A DNA stretch of 64,000 bases from Brevibacterium ravenspurgense (GTDB lineage Bacteria; Actinomycetota; Actinomycetes; Actinomycetales; Brevibacteriaceae): NCBI RefSeq assembly GCF_001584615.1, contig NZ_LQQC01000012.1, positions 124,001 through 188,000 of the forward strand. The letters run 5' to 3'. Below the pieces are notes generated by a model. The model was not told the DNA's origin, ran no database searches, and saw nothing but the letters and a program-made list of their open reading frames with translations. This document shows positions 18,348 through 27,575 of this stretch, piece by piece; position 1 is the first letter of the stretch, and every line of letters starts with the position of its first letter. The position numbers were made by a program, and so were the translations under genes.

Positions 18348-19633
18348 CGGCTTCCTCCCTGCGGGATCGTGATGCGGTTTTCTTCTGCCAGCTGGGCAAT
18401 GTCGGTGCGGTGGTGCTCACCGCGCCACCGGATGAGGCCCACGGCCTCATAGGCGCGGGCGCGGGCATCAGCGAGGTCCGCGCCAAGTGCGGTGACGGAC
18501 AGCACGCGACCACCGCTGGTGGTCAGCTCTCCGTCCTCTGCGGTCGAGGTGCCGGCGTGGAACACGTGCACGTCTTCCAGAGCGTTCGCCTGCTCAATGC
18601 CGGTGATGACATCGCCCGTGGCGGGGTCGGCCGGGTAGTTCTCCGCGGCCATGACGACCGTGACGGCCGATTTGTCTGCCCACTCAAGCGGCGGCAGCTG
18701 CGCCAGTTCACCGGTTGCAGCAGCGTGCAGGACAGTGCCGAGAGGGCTGGTCAGACGCTGCAGAACAGCCTGGGTTTCGGGATCGCCGAAGCGGGCGTTG
18801 AACTCGATGACCTCAATGCCGTTCTTCGTCAGCGCCAGACCGCAGTACAGCAGCCCCACAAACGGGGTTCCGCGGCGAGCCATTTCATCGACGACCGGCT
18901 GTGCGACCTGCGCAATGACATCCTCGACCAGGCCTTCGGGAGCCCACGGCAGGGGAGTGTAGGCGCCCATGCCGCCCGTGTTGGGGCCCTCGTCGCCGTT
19001 GAGTGCGCGCTTGAAGTCCTGAGCGGGAGCCAGCGGGACCGTCGTGGTGCCGTCGCACAGAACGAACAGCGACACCTCGGGACCGTCGAGGAAGTCCTCA
19101 ATGACAACCCGGTCGGCCTCAGCCAGGCAGGCGCGGGCGTGAGCCAGAGCCTCGTCTCGATCAGACGTGACGACAACGCCCTTGCCGGCAGCCAGACCGT
19201 CGGCCTTGACGACGTGCGGGGCGCCGAAGCGGTCAAAGGCCTCTTCGCATTCGGCCAGGGACGTCGCGGTGACCGACTGCGATGTGGGAACCCCGGCGGC
19301 CTCCATGATCTCCTTGGCAAAGGCCTTCGAGCCTTCGAGCTCCGCGGCGGCAGCGTCGGGGCCGAAAACAGCGACCCCAGCTTCCCGCAGAGCATTGCCA
19401 ACACCGGCGACAAGGGGCGCTTCCGGGCCGATGACCACAAGATCAACAGCAAGTTCCCGTGCGAGGGCCACGACCGCCTCGGGATCGGTCATCGCGACAC
19501 TGCGGACTTCGCATTCCTGTGCCATCCCCGGGTTGCCGGGTGCCGCGTAGAGCGCGTCCACTCCCGGATCGGCGGCCAAACCAGTGACAAGGGCGTGTTC
19601 GCGGGCGCCCGAACCCAAAACCAAGACCTTCAC
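18344..19633 (-). CDS. purD: Phosphoribosylamine-glycine ligase (GAR synthetase)
   Basis: PurD catalyses step 2 of purine synthesis, ligating glycine to phosphoribosylamine with ATP. It begins with the family signature MKVLVLGSGAREHAL and contains the ATP-grasp core (KADGLAAGKGVVV near residue 143; EFNARFGDPE near 285). It is a 429-residue monofunctional enzyme, the first gene of the purD-C-S-Q-DUF6882 operon, and diverges from the asparaginase gene across about 75 bp that must hold both promoters. Confidence 0.95.
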   Translation of the reverse strand: MKVLVLGSGAREHALVTGLAADPGVDALYAAPGNPGMAQECEVRSVAMTDPEAVVALARELAVDLVVIGPEAPLVAGVGNALREAGVAVFGPDAAAAELEGSKAFAKEIMEAAGVPTSQSVTATSLAECEEAFDRFGAPHVVKADGLAAGKGVVVTSDRDEALAHARACLAEADRVVIEDFLDGPEVSLFVLCDGTTTVPLAPAQDFKRALNGDEGPNTGGMGAYTPLPWAPEGLVEDVIAQVAQPVVDEMARRGTPFVGLLYCGLALTKNGIEVIEFNARFGDPETQAVLQRLTSPLGTVLHAAATGELAQLPPLEWADKSAVTVVMAAENYPADPATGDVITGIEQANALEDVHVFHAGTSTAEDGELTTSGGRVLSVTALGADLADARARAYEAVGLIRWRGEHHRTDIAQLAEENRITIPQGGSR

Positions 19634-19707
19634 ACCGGCAGTTTAACGGCCTGCGCCACACGTGCTCAGACGTGACCTCGCGCTGGCCTGCGCTTAGGGT
19701 GGAGCGC

Positions 19708-20799
19708 ATGCAGACCTTCACCGCAGACAGTGCCGAAGAGCTCGCCGTCGTATCCCGTTCCGACTTCGTCGAATCGCGGCACATCGGCTCGGCGGTCATT
19801 GTGGACCCCAGTGGTGCCGTCGTCGCCTCGATTGGCGCACCGGAAGAGCCCGTGTTCGTCCGGTCATGCCTCAAACCGCTGCAGGCGATCGCGTGCATGG
19901 AGCTGGGTGTGCCTTTGTCCGGCGACGCCGCCGTTGTGGCAAGCGCCAGCCACCGGGCAGAAGCCGACCACGTGTCGGTCGTGAAGAACATGCTGTCCTC
20001 GGTCAATCTCAGCGAAGATGATCTCCAGTGCCCTTCCTGCGCCCCGGCTGACGCTGATAACCGTGCGGCCATGCGCATGAGCGGCATGGCCGAATCGCGC
20101 CTGTTCTTCAACTGCTCCGGCAAGCACGCTGCTTTTCTCATGGCGCAGAAGATCGCCGGCGGACGGCCGGAAGACTACCTGCGCCCCGATTCGCTCGTGC
20201 AGAAACAGGTCCGGAAGACAGTCGAAGAGTTCTGCGGCGAAGCCCCCGCGGCCGCTGGAATCGACGGCTGCGGGGCTCCCGTGTACGCGCTGAGCCTTCC
20301 CGGCCTGGCCCGCGGAATCGCCGCAGCGGCCTCCGGGAAAACCGAAAGCGCCCAGCAGCTCATGTCGGCTGTCCTGGCCAGCCCGTGGGCTATTGAAGGT
20401 CACGGGCGTGAAAACTCGGTCGTCATAGAACGGCTGGGAATCCTTGCCAAAAAGGGCGCTGAAGGAGTGTCCGTCATGGCCACACCGGACGGCTGGGCTG
20501 CCGCGGTGAAAGTGCTCGACGGATCATCCCGCCCAGCCTCACTCGTCGCCCTGCGCCTGCTCGCAGCCGCCGGTGCCGTCAACATGGAAGCAGCGCTGGG
20601 CGTCCTGTCCGACATCGCCCCGCGCGTCACCGGTGGGGCTGACGAACACGGCCGGGCACTCGACGCGGGCGAGGTCCTGCCCGGTGCCGGTCTGCTCGCA
20701 GCCGAGTCGGCACTGACCGCAGCCCGCCCCGACAACCGGGCCGGCACCTCGTCAGACAACCAGACAACGTCCCACGCAGACACAGCCGAACAGCATTGA
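19708..20799 (+). CDS. Asparaginase (R. etli-type, type II)
   Basis: The 363-residue protein belongs to the PF06089 asparaginase family, which is unrelated to the E. coli enzymes and resembles beta-lactamase-fold proteins. It starts with RSDFVESRHIGSAVIVDPSG, then SCLKPLQA with the Ser-X-X-Lys pair that would be catalytic, and later CSGKHAAFL. It would hydrolyse asparagine to aspartate and ammonia. No signal peptide is seen. The ATG was chosen after TGGAGC; a longer frame begins 12 codons upstream, inside the divergent promoter gap. The last about 30 residues are polar and unconserved. Its stop overlaps the ribosome site of the next gene. Confidence 0.85.
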   Translation: MQTFTADSAEELAVVSRSDFVESRHIGSAVIVDPSGAVVASIGAPEEPVFVRSCLKPLQAIACMELGVPLSGDAAVVASASHRAEADHVSVVKNMLSSVNLSEDDLQCPSCAPADADNRAAMRMSGMAESRLFFNCSGKHAAFLMAQKIAGGRPEDYLRPDSLVQKQVRKTVEEFCGEAPAAAGIDGCGAPVYALSLPGLARGIAAAASGKTESAQQLMSAVLASPWAIEGHGRENSVVIERLGILAKKGAEGVSVMATPDGWAAAVKVLDGSSRPASLVALRLLAAAGAVNMEAALGVLSDIAPRVTGGADEHGRALDAGEVLPGAGLLAAESALTAARPDNRAGTSSDNQTTSHADTAEQH

Positions 20800-20807
20800 G
20801 GAGCATC

Positions 20808-21191
20808 ATGAGCATCCGCCGTCGCATCGACCCCGCTGAGGGCCGCCAAGCACTCGAAGTCTGGCAGGAGTGGCGCAAACACCAAAGCGGTGATGTCGAC
20901 AGGGGCACCCTGGCCACCGCCGTGCGCTACACCGTCGAGGAATTCGCAGAACGCCACCCCGGTGGTGCGGTCGAAATCCGCATCCCGCCGTTTGCCGCAG
21001 CCCAGGCCATCGAAGGCCCCAAGCACTCCCGCGGAACACCCCCGAACGTCGTCGAGGTCCAGCCCGAGACCTGGCTCCTGTTGGTCACCGGTCAGGTCGA
21101 CTTTGCTGACGAGGTGGAGGCCGGCCGGGTGGACGCCTCCGGCACCCGCTCTGACCTGAGCGAGCACCTGCCGCTTCGCGGCGTGCTCTAG
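20808..21191 (+). CDS. Sterol carrier family protein
   Basis: A 127-residue small protein of the SCP2-like type that sits beside purF in many actinobacteria. It begins with SIRRRIDPAEGR and keeps VRYTVEEFAERHPGGAVEIRIPPFAA, followed by a predicted strand (WLLLVTGQVDF). The family is thought to bind a hydrophobic ligand, with no reaction known. GAGGAGC overlaps the end of the asparaginase gene, showing one transcript with it. The next gene follows after 53 bp. Confidence 0.7.
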   Translation: MSIRRRIDPAEGRQALEVWQEWRKHQSGDVDRGTLATAVRYTVEEFAERHPGGAVEIRIPPFAAAQAIEGPKHSRGTPPNVVEVQPETWLLLVTGQVDFADEVEAGRVDASGTRSDLSEHLPLRGVL

Positions 21192-21244
21192 AATCGTCTG
21201 CCGATCAGCAAACCGCTGAAGCTCAGCCGTCTGGAGAGAACCCG

Positions 21245-21676
21245 ATGAAGAAATCCGCCCTCGTTTCGGTCCGCCGCGCCCCGAAGTACGGTGCCTTTGC
21301 CGCCGTCGGCGCGCTCGTCGGAGTCATCATCGCCGGAGTGCTGGCCTTCCTTCCCCTCAACATGGGAGATCTGAGCCAGGAATACAGCCGCGGTGCCGTC
21401 GTCGGCATGGGCGTTGTCCTGCTGGCCATCACCGGAGCCGTTCTCGGTGCTGGTGTCGCACTCGTCATGGACGCGGTTCTGCGCCGCAAGGCTCGCACCG
21501 TTGAGGTCACCGGCCACTACGAAGAGCAGGGCGGGGAAGAGGCCGACTCGGCAGAAGCCAGCCCGGCAGAAGCCGAAGCAGCAGACAAAGCCGGCGGCTC
21601 CTCGCTCGAACTCAGCCCGGAAGAGCAGAAGACCAAAACGGAAGCCGAACAGGCCCGCGAAGACGGCGAAGCCTGA
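21245..21676 (+). CDS. Small membrane protein with acidic tail
   Basis: A 143-residue protein with two membrane helices: residues about 18-38 (AAVGALVGVIIAGVLAFL) and about 52-75 (VVGMGVVLLAITGAVLGAGVA). A basic loop (RRKARTV) and a Glu/Ala-rich, probably disordered, cytoplasmic tail of about 55 residues follow. Genes like it lie before purF in other actinobacteria, but no function is known to me. The ATG has GGAGAGAACCC just ahead. It ends about 30 bp before purF and is likely in the same transcript. Confidence 0.65.
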   Translation: MKKSALVSVRRAPKYGAFAAVGALVGVIIAGVLAFLPLNMGDLSQEYSRGAVVGMGVVLLAITGAVLGAGVALVMDAVLRRKARTVEVTGHYEEQGGEEADSAEASPAEAEAADKAGGSSLELSPEEQKTKTEAEQAREDGEA

Positions 21677-21707
21677 GCCCGGCTCGGCGTGTGGAACAAT
21701 AGCGAAC

Positions 21708-23219
21708 GTGGCACGTGCAGATGGACTCCTGACAGCTGTTGTTGACCCCGCCGACAAAGGCCAAGACGAATGCGGTGTCTTCGGCGTGTGGGCGCCCGGC
21801 GAAGAAGTTGCAAAGCTCAGCTACTTCGGCCTCTACGCCCTGCAGCACCGAGGGACACAATCAGCTGGCATCGCCGCCTCGAACGGCGAGCAGATCCTCG
21901 TTTTTCGCGACATGGGACTCGTCTCCCAGGTGTTTGACGAAAACGACCTCGAAACCCTTCCGGGGCACATGGCCATCGGCCACACCCGCTACTCAACAAC
22001 CGGCGCGCACGCCTGGGAAAACGCCCAGCCCACCCTGGGACCCACGGGCTACGGTTCCGTCGCACTGTGCCACAACGGCAACCTGACGAACTTCGACGAA
22101 CTCCAGGCGCTCGCCGACGAACGGCTGGACAAACACCGCGAAGTCGTCGCGGCCCACAAGCAGAAGCGCCGCCGCACGCGCGCGCACCGTGATTCGTCGT
22201 CGGACACATCGCTCATCACCGAACTGCTCGCATCCTCTGACGCCGACAACCTGACGGATGCGGCGCTGGGCCTCCTGCCGCAGATCAAGGGTGCTTTCAG
22301 CCTCGTCTTCATGGACGAAAACACCCTGTATGCCGCGCGCGACCGTCACGGTGTGCGTCCGCTGGCTCTGGGCAAAATCGACCGCGGCTGGGTTGTGGCT
22401 TCAGAAACCGCCGCACTCGACATTGTGGGTGCTTCCTTCGTCCGCGAAATCCAGCCGGGCGAACTCATCGCAATCGACGAAGACGGCCTGCGCAGCCACC
22501 GCTTTGCCGAAGAAAAAGCCGCTCGCTGCGTCTTCGAGTATGTCTACCTGGCTCGCCCCGACAGCGTCATCAACGGCAAGACAGTGCACAGTTCGCGCGT
22601 CGAAATGGGCCGCCGCCTGGCCCGTGAGCACGCAGTTGACGCCGACCTCGTAATCGCGACCCCGGATTCCGGTACGCCCGCCGCGGTCGGCTACGCAGAA
22701 GAATCCGGCATTCCGTTCGGCCAGGGGCTCATGAAGAACGCCTACGTCGGCCGCACGTTCATTCAGCCCTCGCAGACCATCCGCCAGCTGGGCATTCGCC
22801 TCAAACTCAACCCGGTGAAGGAGAACATCGAGGGCAAGCGCCTGGTGGTCGTAGACGACTCGATTGTCCGCGGCAACACGCAGCGTGCACTCATCCGCAT
22901 GCTCCGCGAAGCGGGTGCCAAGGAAATCCACGTGCGCATCTCCGCACCGCCGGTCAAATGGCCGTGCTTCTTCGGCATCGACTTCGCCACGCGTGCCGAA
23001 CTCATTGCCAACGGGCTCGACACGGACGAGATCTGCCGGTCCCTCGGCGCGGACTCCCTCGGCTACATCAGCTTGGACGGCATGATCGAGGCAACCGAGC
23101 AGAACAGCAGTCAGCTGTGCACTGCCTGCTTCTCCGGCGACTACAAGATTCCGGTGCCGCCGGAAGCCGATCTTTCTGACAAAGAACTCTCTGGAACATC
23201 TGGAACAAAGGACAGCTGA
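21708..23219 (+). CDS. purF: Amidophosphoribosyltransferase
   Basis: PurF makes phosphoribosylamine from PRPP and glutamine, the committed step of purine synthesis. From the GTG start the product has 503 residues. Cys22 in DECGVFG would become the N-terminal nucleophile after removal of a 21-residue propeptide, as in iron-sulfur-type PurF of Bacillus and actinobacteria. YALQHRGTQSAG and HNGNLTN belong to the glutaminase domain, and VVVDDSIVRGNT near residue 381 is the PRPP loop. An upstream extension of the frame into the previous gene is not used. The enzyme is normally feedback-inhibited by purine nucleotides. Confidence 0.95.
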   Translation: MARADGLLTAVVDPADKGQDECGVFGVWAPGEEVAKLSYFGLYALQHRGTQSAGIAASNGEQILVFRDMGLVSQVFDENDLETLPGHMAIGHTRYSTTGAHAWENAQPTLGPTGYGSVALCHNGNLTNFDELQALADERLDKHREVVAAHKQKRRRTRAHRDSSSDTSLITELLASSDADNLTDAALGLLPQIKGAFSLVFMDENTLYAARDRHGVRPLALGKIDRGWVVASETAALDIVGASFVREIQPGELIAIDEDGLRSHRFAEEKAARCVFEYVYLARPDSVINGKTVHSSRVEMGRRLAREHAVDADLVIATPDSGTPAAVGYAEESGIPFGQGLMKNAYVGRTFIQPSQTIRQLGIRLKLNPVKENIEGKRLVVVDDSIVRGNTQRALIRMLREAGAKEIHVRISAPPVKWPCFFGIDFATRAELIANGLDTDEICRSLGADSLGYISLDGMIEATEQNSSQLCTACFSGDYKIPVPPEADLSDKELSGTSGTKDS

Positions 23220-23220
23220 C

Positions 23221-24393
23221 ATGACTCCGCCCAATTCCGCGACTGGCCCTCTGCACGGACCGGCTGCCTCCGCAGGCCGGGCGGACGAAGACGGCCACCG
23301 CCTGACCGAACGGCCCGAAACCACCTACGCTTCTGCCGGTGTTGACGTCGAGGCCGGTGACCGCGCGGTGGAACTCATGAAGTCGGCCGTGTCGGCAACC
23401 CACAACGCGAACGTCGTCGGAGGCGTCGGCGGCTTTGCCGGCATGTTCGACGCTTCTTTCCTCAAGGACTACGAACGTCCGCTGCTGGCATCCTCAACTG
23501 ACGGTGTGGGCACCAAGGTTGCGATTGCCCAGCAGATGAACATCCACGACACGATCGGCTGGGACCTCGTGGGCATGGTGGTCGACGACATCATCGTCGG
23601 CGGTGCCAAGCCGCTTTTCATGACCGACTACATTGCCTGCGGCAAACTCGTTCCCGAACGGATCGCCGACATCGTCCGCGGCATTGCCGAAGCGTGCCGC
23701 GAAGCCGATGTTGCCCTAGTCGGCGGCGAAACCGCCGAACACCCGGGTCTGCTGGGTGAAGACGAATACGATGTGGCCGGTGCTGCAACCGGAGTCGTTG
23801 ACGCCACCGACATGCTTGGCGCGCAGAAAGTGCAGACGGGTGACGTCCTCATCGGCCTTCCCGCTTCCGGCCTGCACTCCAACGGGTACTCGCTCGTGCG
23901 CCGCGTCATCGAAGACGCCGGCTGGGACCTGCATTCGCGCGTTGACGAATTCGGCCGCACCCTCGGCGAAGAACTCCTGGTGCCCACCCGCGTCTACACC
24001 GGTCAGCTGCTCGAACTGCTGGACAACCAGCCCGGTGCCGTGCACGCCATGTCGCACGTGACCGGCGGCGGCCTGTCCGCGAACATGGCCCGCGTCCTGC
24101 CGACCGGTTCGATCGGCATCATGCGCCGCGGCACGTGGGAAGTTCCCCCGGTGTTCAATGTGCTGGGCGACCTGGGCGGTGTGCCGCAGGCTGACCGTGA
24201 GCGCACCTGGAACATGGGCGTGGGAATGGTGCTCGTCGTCGATGCCGACCGCGTGGACGACGTCCTGGGCTCCTTCAGCGGTTCGTGGGTTCTGGGTGAA
24301 GTCGCCGAAGACAACGGTGAGCACTCATCTGACAGCTATTACGTCACCGGCGCCAAGGGCGTTGACGGTGGTGCGGCCATCCTCCTGGACTGA
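23221..24393 (+). CDS. purM: Phosphoribosylformylglycinamidine cyclo-ligase (AIR synthetase)
   Basis: PurM closes the imidazole ring of FGAM to give AIR. After a polar N-terminal extension of about 35 residues come the signatures TYASAGVDVEAGDRAV, STDGVGTKV, GWDLVGMVVDDI, GGETAEHPG and VTGGGLSANM. The start lies one base after the purF stop, so the two are tightly coupled. Total length, 390 residues, is somewhat longer than most PurM because of the extension; a later in-frame start cannot be excluded. Confidence 0.95.
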   Translation: MTPPNSATGPLHGPAASAGRADEDGHRLTERPETTYASAGVDVEAGDRAVELMKSAVSATHNANVVGGVGGFAGMFDASFLKDYERPLLASSTDGVGTKVAIAQQMNIHDTIGWDLVGMVVDDIIVGGAKPLFMTDYIACGKLVPERIADIVRGIAEACREADVALVGGETAEHPGLLGEDEYDVAGAATGVVDATDMLGAQKVQTGDVLIGLPASGLHSNGYSLVRRVIEDAGWDLHSRVDEFGRTLGEELLVPTRVYTGQLLELLDNQPGAVHAMSHVTGGGLSANMARVLPTGSIGIMRRGTWEVPPVFNVLGDLGGVPQADRERTWNMGVGMVLVVDADRVDDVLGSFSGSWVLGEVAEDNGEHSSDSYYVTGAKGVDGGAAILLD

Positions 24394-24460
24394 TACGGCC
24401 CGGACCGGTGCCGCCTGATCCGGGCGGCACCTCGGCAGCAGCCGAAACAGGCCAGCAAGA

Positions 24461-24508
24461 ACAGACAGAGGGGGCAGCCAGGCCAAGCTGGTTGCCCCCT
24501 CTGTCTGT
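24461..24508. terminator. Shared terminator of purM and the DUF3073 gene
   Basis: A 21-bp stem (ACAGACAGAGGGGGCAGCCAG, written 5' arm without its last base here) with one G-U type mismatch and a 6-nt loop. It lies between converging genes and can serve both strands. Confidence 0.85.
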
Positions 24509-24524
24509 GCAGACTCAGAGTCCG

Positions 24525-24725
24525 TCAGTCGTCGTCGGAATCGTAGTCTGCGTACTTCTCTGCGTATTCGGAGTAGTCAGGATCGTCGTCGTACTGGTCG
24601 TAGTCGTCCGATCCTGATTTGCCGGAAAGCTCCCGCTGAAGAGCGGAAAGGTCTGTTTCGGGGCTGTAGTACTTGAGTTTCCGGGCTACCTTGATCTGCT
24701 TTGCCTTAGCGCGGCCGCGACCCAC
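24525..24725 (-). CDS. DUF3073 family small protein
   Basis: The 66-residue product has the DUF3073 pattern: GRGRAKAKQIKVARKLKYY, basic and RNA- or ribosome-like, then TDLSALQRELSG, and a very acidic Asp/Tyr-rich C-terminus. It is found next to purM across actinobacteria. Function unknown. The two-part charge layout suggests binding to nucleic acid or to a basic partner, but that is a guess. Confidence 0.85.
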   Translation of the reverse strand: MGRGRAKAKQIKVARKLKYYSPETDLSALQRELSGKSGSDDYDQYDDDPDYSEYAEKYADYDSDDD

Positions 24726-24888
24726 AGGCGTCGACCCCCTCTTCGTCGATCCAGGGCACCCAAGATAGGCCCCGGTTTGAGTTTGCGTGCTTCAGTTCGG
24801 CGTCATTCTATCGGACCCCTATGCACTTTGCCATTTGAGACGGCCCATAAGACGATCGTGGGACCCGTGTGCGGCTAGGGTAGACGGT

Positions 24889-25707
24889 ATGGCTTATGAG
24901 CGCAGGTATCAGGTTTGTCTGCGGGTTTTCGAACCGCTTGACGCGCATCCGGAACTCGGCGACTACCCGGTGTCGGACAACCGCTCCATGATCGAGGAGC
25001 TCGTTGCCGCCGATGCTGATGCGCGGCTGATCAGCTTTCCTCCCGACCCGGTTGCAGACTCCTACCGCGGCACCCCGATTTTCCTCACGGCAGAAGAGTG
25101 GGGTGATGGGATCACCCGAGTCTGTCCCGTGCAGGACGATATTCGCTCGTGGCACGCGGTGGAGGCTTTGGCGGAGAACGTGTCGCGCGATGAGCTCGAC
25201 ATGCTCGTGCCGAAGTCGGCGCGCAGACGGGCCGCCGCCAAACGGGTTGAATGGATGCAGGACGACCCTGATGAGCGGGTGTTCACCCGCACCGCCGCGT
25301 GGGAGGTTTCTCCGGTGTGGTGGCTCGCCTTCGATCTTGATGCTGACCGGATCAGAACTGACGAGGCGGAAGACGGCTCCCAGCGCACCTTCATCAGGAC
25401 GGACATTGTGGCTGCCTCTGCTCGCGTGGACTGGGCTCTGGCTGTCATCCGCGAGAAGTCCCGGCTGCGTGCCGTTGTCGAATCTGCGGCACAGTTCGGC
25501 ACGTGGCTGGAGACCTTTGATCCGAACGCGGTTCTTGAACTCGACCTGGGCGGCATGACGGGTGTGCTTGATCCGGAGCAGGCGCAGGACTACGTCGATT
25601 CGTGGGTTGATGCGCTTGATTCGGATGACTACGACAGTGCGGTCGCGGCCTTCAACCTGTACACGGAGGCCTGGGAGAAGCTGGGTCTGTTCTCGCGCTC
25701 AAGCTGA
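24889..25707 (+). CDS. Conserved hypothetical protein, cytoplasmic
   Basis: A 272-residue acidic soluble protein beginning MAYERRYQVCLRVFEPL. No signal peptide or membrane segment is present. Visible pieces are FLTAEEWGDGITRVCPVQ, a helix with RRAAAKRVEWM, VSPVWWLAFDLDADRI, and a C-terminal helical stretch ending EAWEKLGLF. I do not recognise a characterised family; similar proteins occur beside purM/DUF3073 in actinobacteria. The ATG at 24889 fits better than an upstream in-frame start inside the promoter region. It opens a rightward group with the next membrane protein and corA. Confidence 0.6.
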   Translation: MAYERRYQVCLRVFEPLDAHPELGDYPVSDNRSMIEELVAADADARLISFPPDPVADSYRGTPIFLTAEEWGDGITRVCPVQDDIRSWHAVEALAENVSRDELDMLVPKSARRRAAAKRVEWMQDDPDERVFTRTAAWEVSPVWWLAFDLDADRIRTDEAEDGSQRTFIRTDIVAASARVDWALAVIREKSRLRAVVESAAQFGTWLETFDPNAVLELDLGGMTGVLDPEQAQDYVDSWVDALDSDDYDSAVAAFNLYTEAWEKLGLFSRSS

Positions 25708-25864
25708 GGCGCGATACTGAACCGCCCCTGCCGGATGTCGTGGCGGTGGGCTATATGGCAGTCAAGCGCCAGGGACTGAAGACGTCGCTTCCGTTCGGCC
25801 CAGCACTCTTGATTGGCACCGCAGCTGTTTCTATCGTTGTAGCGGTGTGAAGGAAGGATGAGAG

Positions 25865-26356
25865 ATGGACAACTCGGTACAGCTGTCAGCTGCCGAAGCT
25901 CCAGGGTTTCTGTGGCTGCTGGGTGAGTTTCCGATCCTGTGGATCGGTGCTCTCATCTTCATTGTGGTCATTGCGCTGATGATGCGCAGCGTCATCGGGC
26001 TGCGCAAGGGAACCAAACCCGCAGGCTCGGCGCGCGGATTCGACCTGGACGGTGAAGTCATCGGTGCTCATCTGCGGATGGAGCACTCGCCGTTCACCGA
26101 CGAACCAGGGTCGCGAATGAAGGCGGGTCTTGAAATTGCTGTCCGCGACGGAGGCAGGACAGTGGTGTTCACACCGCCGGAGGACTGGATGGCCGGCTTC
26201 CACATCAAGATCCAAAAGGCGTTCGGAGCAGGTGGGGCGTTCATCCCAGGACTCGATGTCCCCGCGGGGCAGACAGTCAGCAGACGTGCTGAACCGCCGG
26301 TGCCGGTGAAGGCCAAGCGGACGGGACCAGGAACCTACGACTGGTACGTGATCTGA
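25865..26356 (+). CDS. Single-pass membrane protein, unknown
   Basis: A 163-residue protein with one strong membrane helix at about residues 15-40 (FLWLLGEFPILWIGALIFIVVIALMM) and a soluble, probably cytoplasmic, C-terminal domain. That domain contains HLRMEHSPFTDEPG and ends with GTYDWYVI. GAAGGATGAGAG gives a reasonable ribosome site. The C-terminal part looks like a small beta-rich module, but I cannot assign a family. It precedes corA by about 115 bp. Confidence 0.55.
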   Translation: MDNSVQLSAAEAPGFLWLLGEFPILWIGALIFIVVIALMMRSVIGLRKGTKPAGSARGFDLDGEVIGAHLRMEHSPFTDEPGSRMKAGLEIAVRDGGRTVVFTPPEDWMAGFHIKIQKAFGAGGAFIPGLDVPAGQTVSRRAEPPVPVKAKRTGPGTYDWYVI

Positions 26357-26471
26357 AGCCTGCGCGCAGAGGCACGCTCCGCCTCGGCGGCCGAATGCTT
26401 CAGACCAGCTCCAGGCGGCGGCAGCGCGTGAGCTGAACCCGGGGACAGGCGGAACATGGGAGGATAAGGGC

Positions 26472-27575
26472 ATGGTTCCTGCTCACAACTCCAGTTCCGG
26501 CCGCCGGCTTCTGTTTCCCCGCGTTGCGGGGCGCGGCCGTGAAAAGCCGGCTGCGCCCACGCCCGTGCGGCACAACATCCGGGGAGTGTCATTCGACAAG
26601 TTCGGTCTGCGCTCGATCGACATGGAGCACGAGATCACAGCAATCGACACGCTCGCGCACAAACACCAAGACCGCGTGGTCACCTTCGCCGTGGACCGTC
26701 CCACCCCGGCGCAGCTGAGCGAACTCGAGGACGTGTGGGACCTGCACCCTCTGCTGGTGGAAGACCTCGAAGCGAAAGAACAGCGTGCCAAGGTCGAACG
26801 CTACGGCGATGTTCTGTTCGTCGTGGTCAACTCGGTTGTCTACCGGGACTCAAAAGAAGACATCGACATCGGTGAAATCCACGTGCTCATGCGGGGCAAT
26901 CAGGTGGCGATCCTTTGCCAGAATCAGGCTGCCGCGGAAGCGTGGCACAGCCGTTCGGCTCAGTTCATTGAGCGCTGGTCCGAGCAGGACAGCCTGTTGG
27001 AGCACGGCCCCGAGGCCGTCATTCACGCACTGATGGATTCGCTCGTCGACGATTACCCGCGGGTCCTGCGAGGACTCGAACTGGACAAAGAGCAGATTGA
27101 ACGTCAGGTGTTTTCGGGTGATCCGGCGGTTGCCGAACGCATCTACCGCCTGTCGCGTGAGGTCATTGAACTGCAGCAGGCCTCGTCGTCGATGATGGGT
27201 GTGATCCGCCGTCTGCTCGTCGGCATCACGCGCCACGGCTATGGAAAAGACGAAGAGCTCCAGACCTATCTGGAAGACGTGTCTGACAACCTGGCGACGG
27301 TCATTCCGGACATCTCTGAACTGCGGGATGCGCTCAACCAGATTCTGCAGGTCAATTCGACACTTGTCTCACAGCGGCAGAACGACGACATGAAGAAGAT
27401 CTCCGGCTGGGCGGCTATTCTCTTCGCCCCGACGCTCATCGGTGCGATCTACGGTATGAACTTCACGAACATGCCGGAGCTCAGCTGGCCGCTGGGCTAT
27501 CCCATGGCGATCGGGGCAATGGTCGCCTTGGCCGTGGTTCTGTACGTGGTGTTCAAGAAAAAGGGCTGGATGTAA
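26472..27575 (+). CDS. corA: CorA-type magnesium/divalent cation channel
   Basis: The 367-residue product has the CorA layout: a large cytoplasmic alpha/beta funnel domain, a long stalk helix, then two C-terminal membrane helices (about residues 310-330 and 345-362) with the selectivity motif GMN in IYGMNF near 327. The usual MPEL loop follows. It forms a pentameric channel for Mg2+ (some members carry Co2+ or Zn2+). A basic, Ser/Arg-rich N-terminal 35 residues are extra and may come from a too-early start; no better start is obvious. The next gene begins directly after its stop. Confidence 0.9.
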   Translation: MVPAHNSSSGRRLLFPRVAGRGREKPAAPTPVRHNIRGVSFDKFGLRSIDMEHEITAIDTLAHKHQDRVVTFAVDRPTPAQLSELEDVWDLHPLLVEDLEAKEQRAKVERYGDVLFVVVNSVVYRDSKEDIDIGEIHVLMRGNQVAILCQNQAAAEAWHSRSAQFIERWSEQDSLLEHGPEAVIHALMDSLVDDYPRVLRGLELDKEQIERQVFSGDPAVAERIYRLSREVIELQQASSSMMGVIRRLLVGITRHGYGKDEELQTYLEDVSDNLATVIPDISELRDALNQILQVNSTLVSQRQNDDMKKISGWAAILFAPTLIGAIYGMNFTNMPELSWPLGYPMAIGAMVALAVVLYVVFKKKGWM

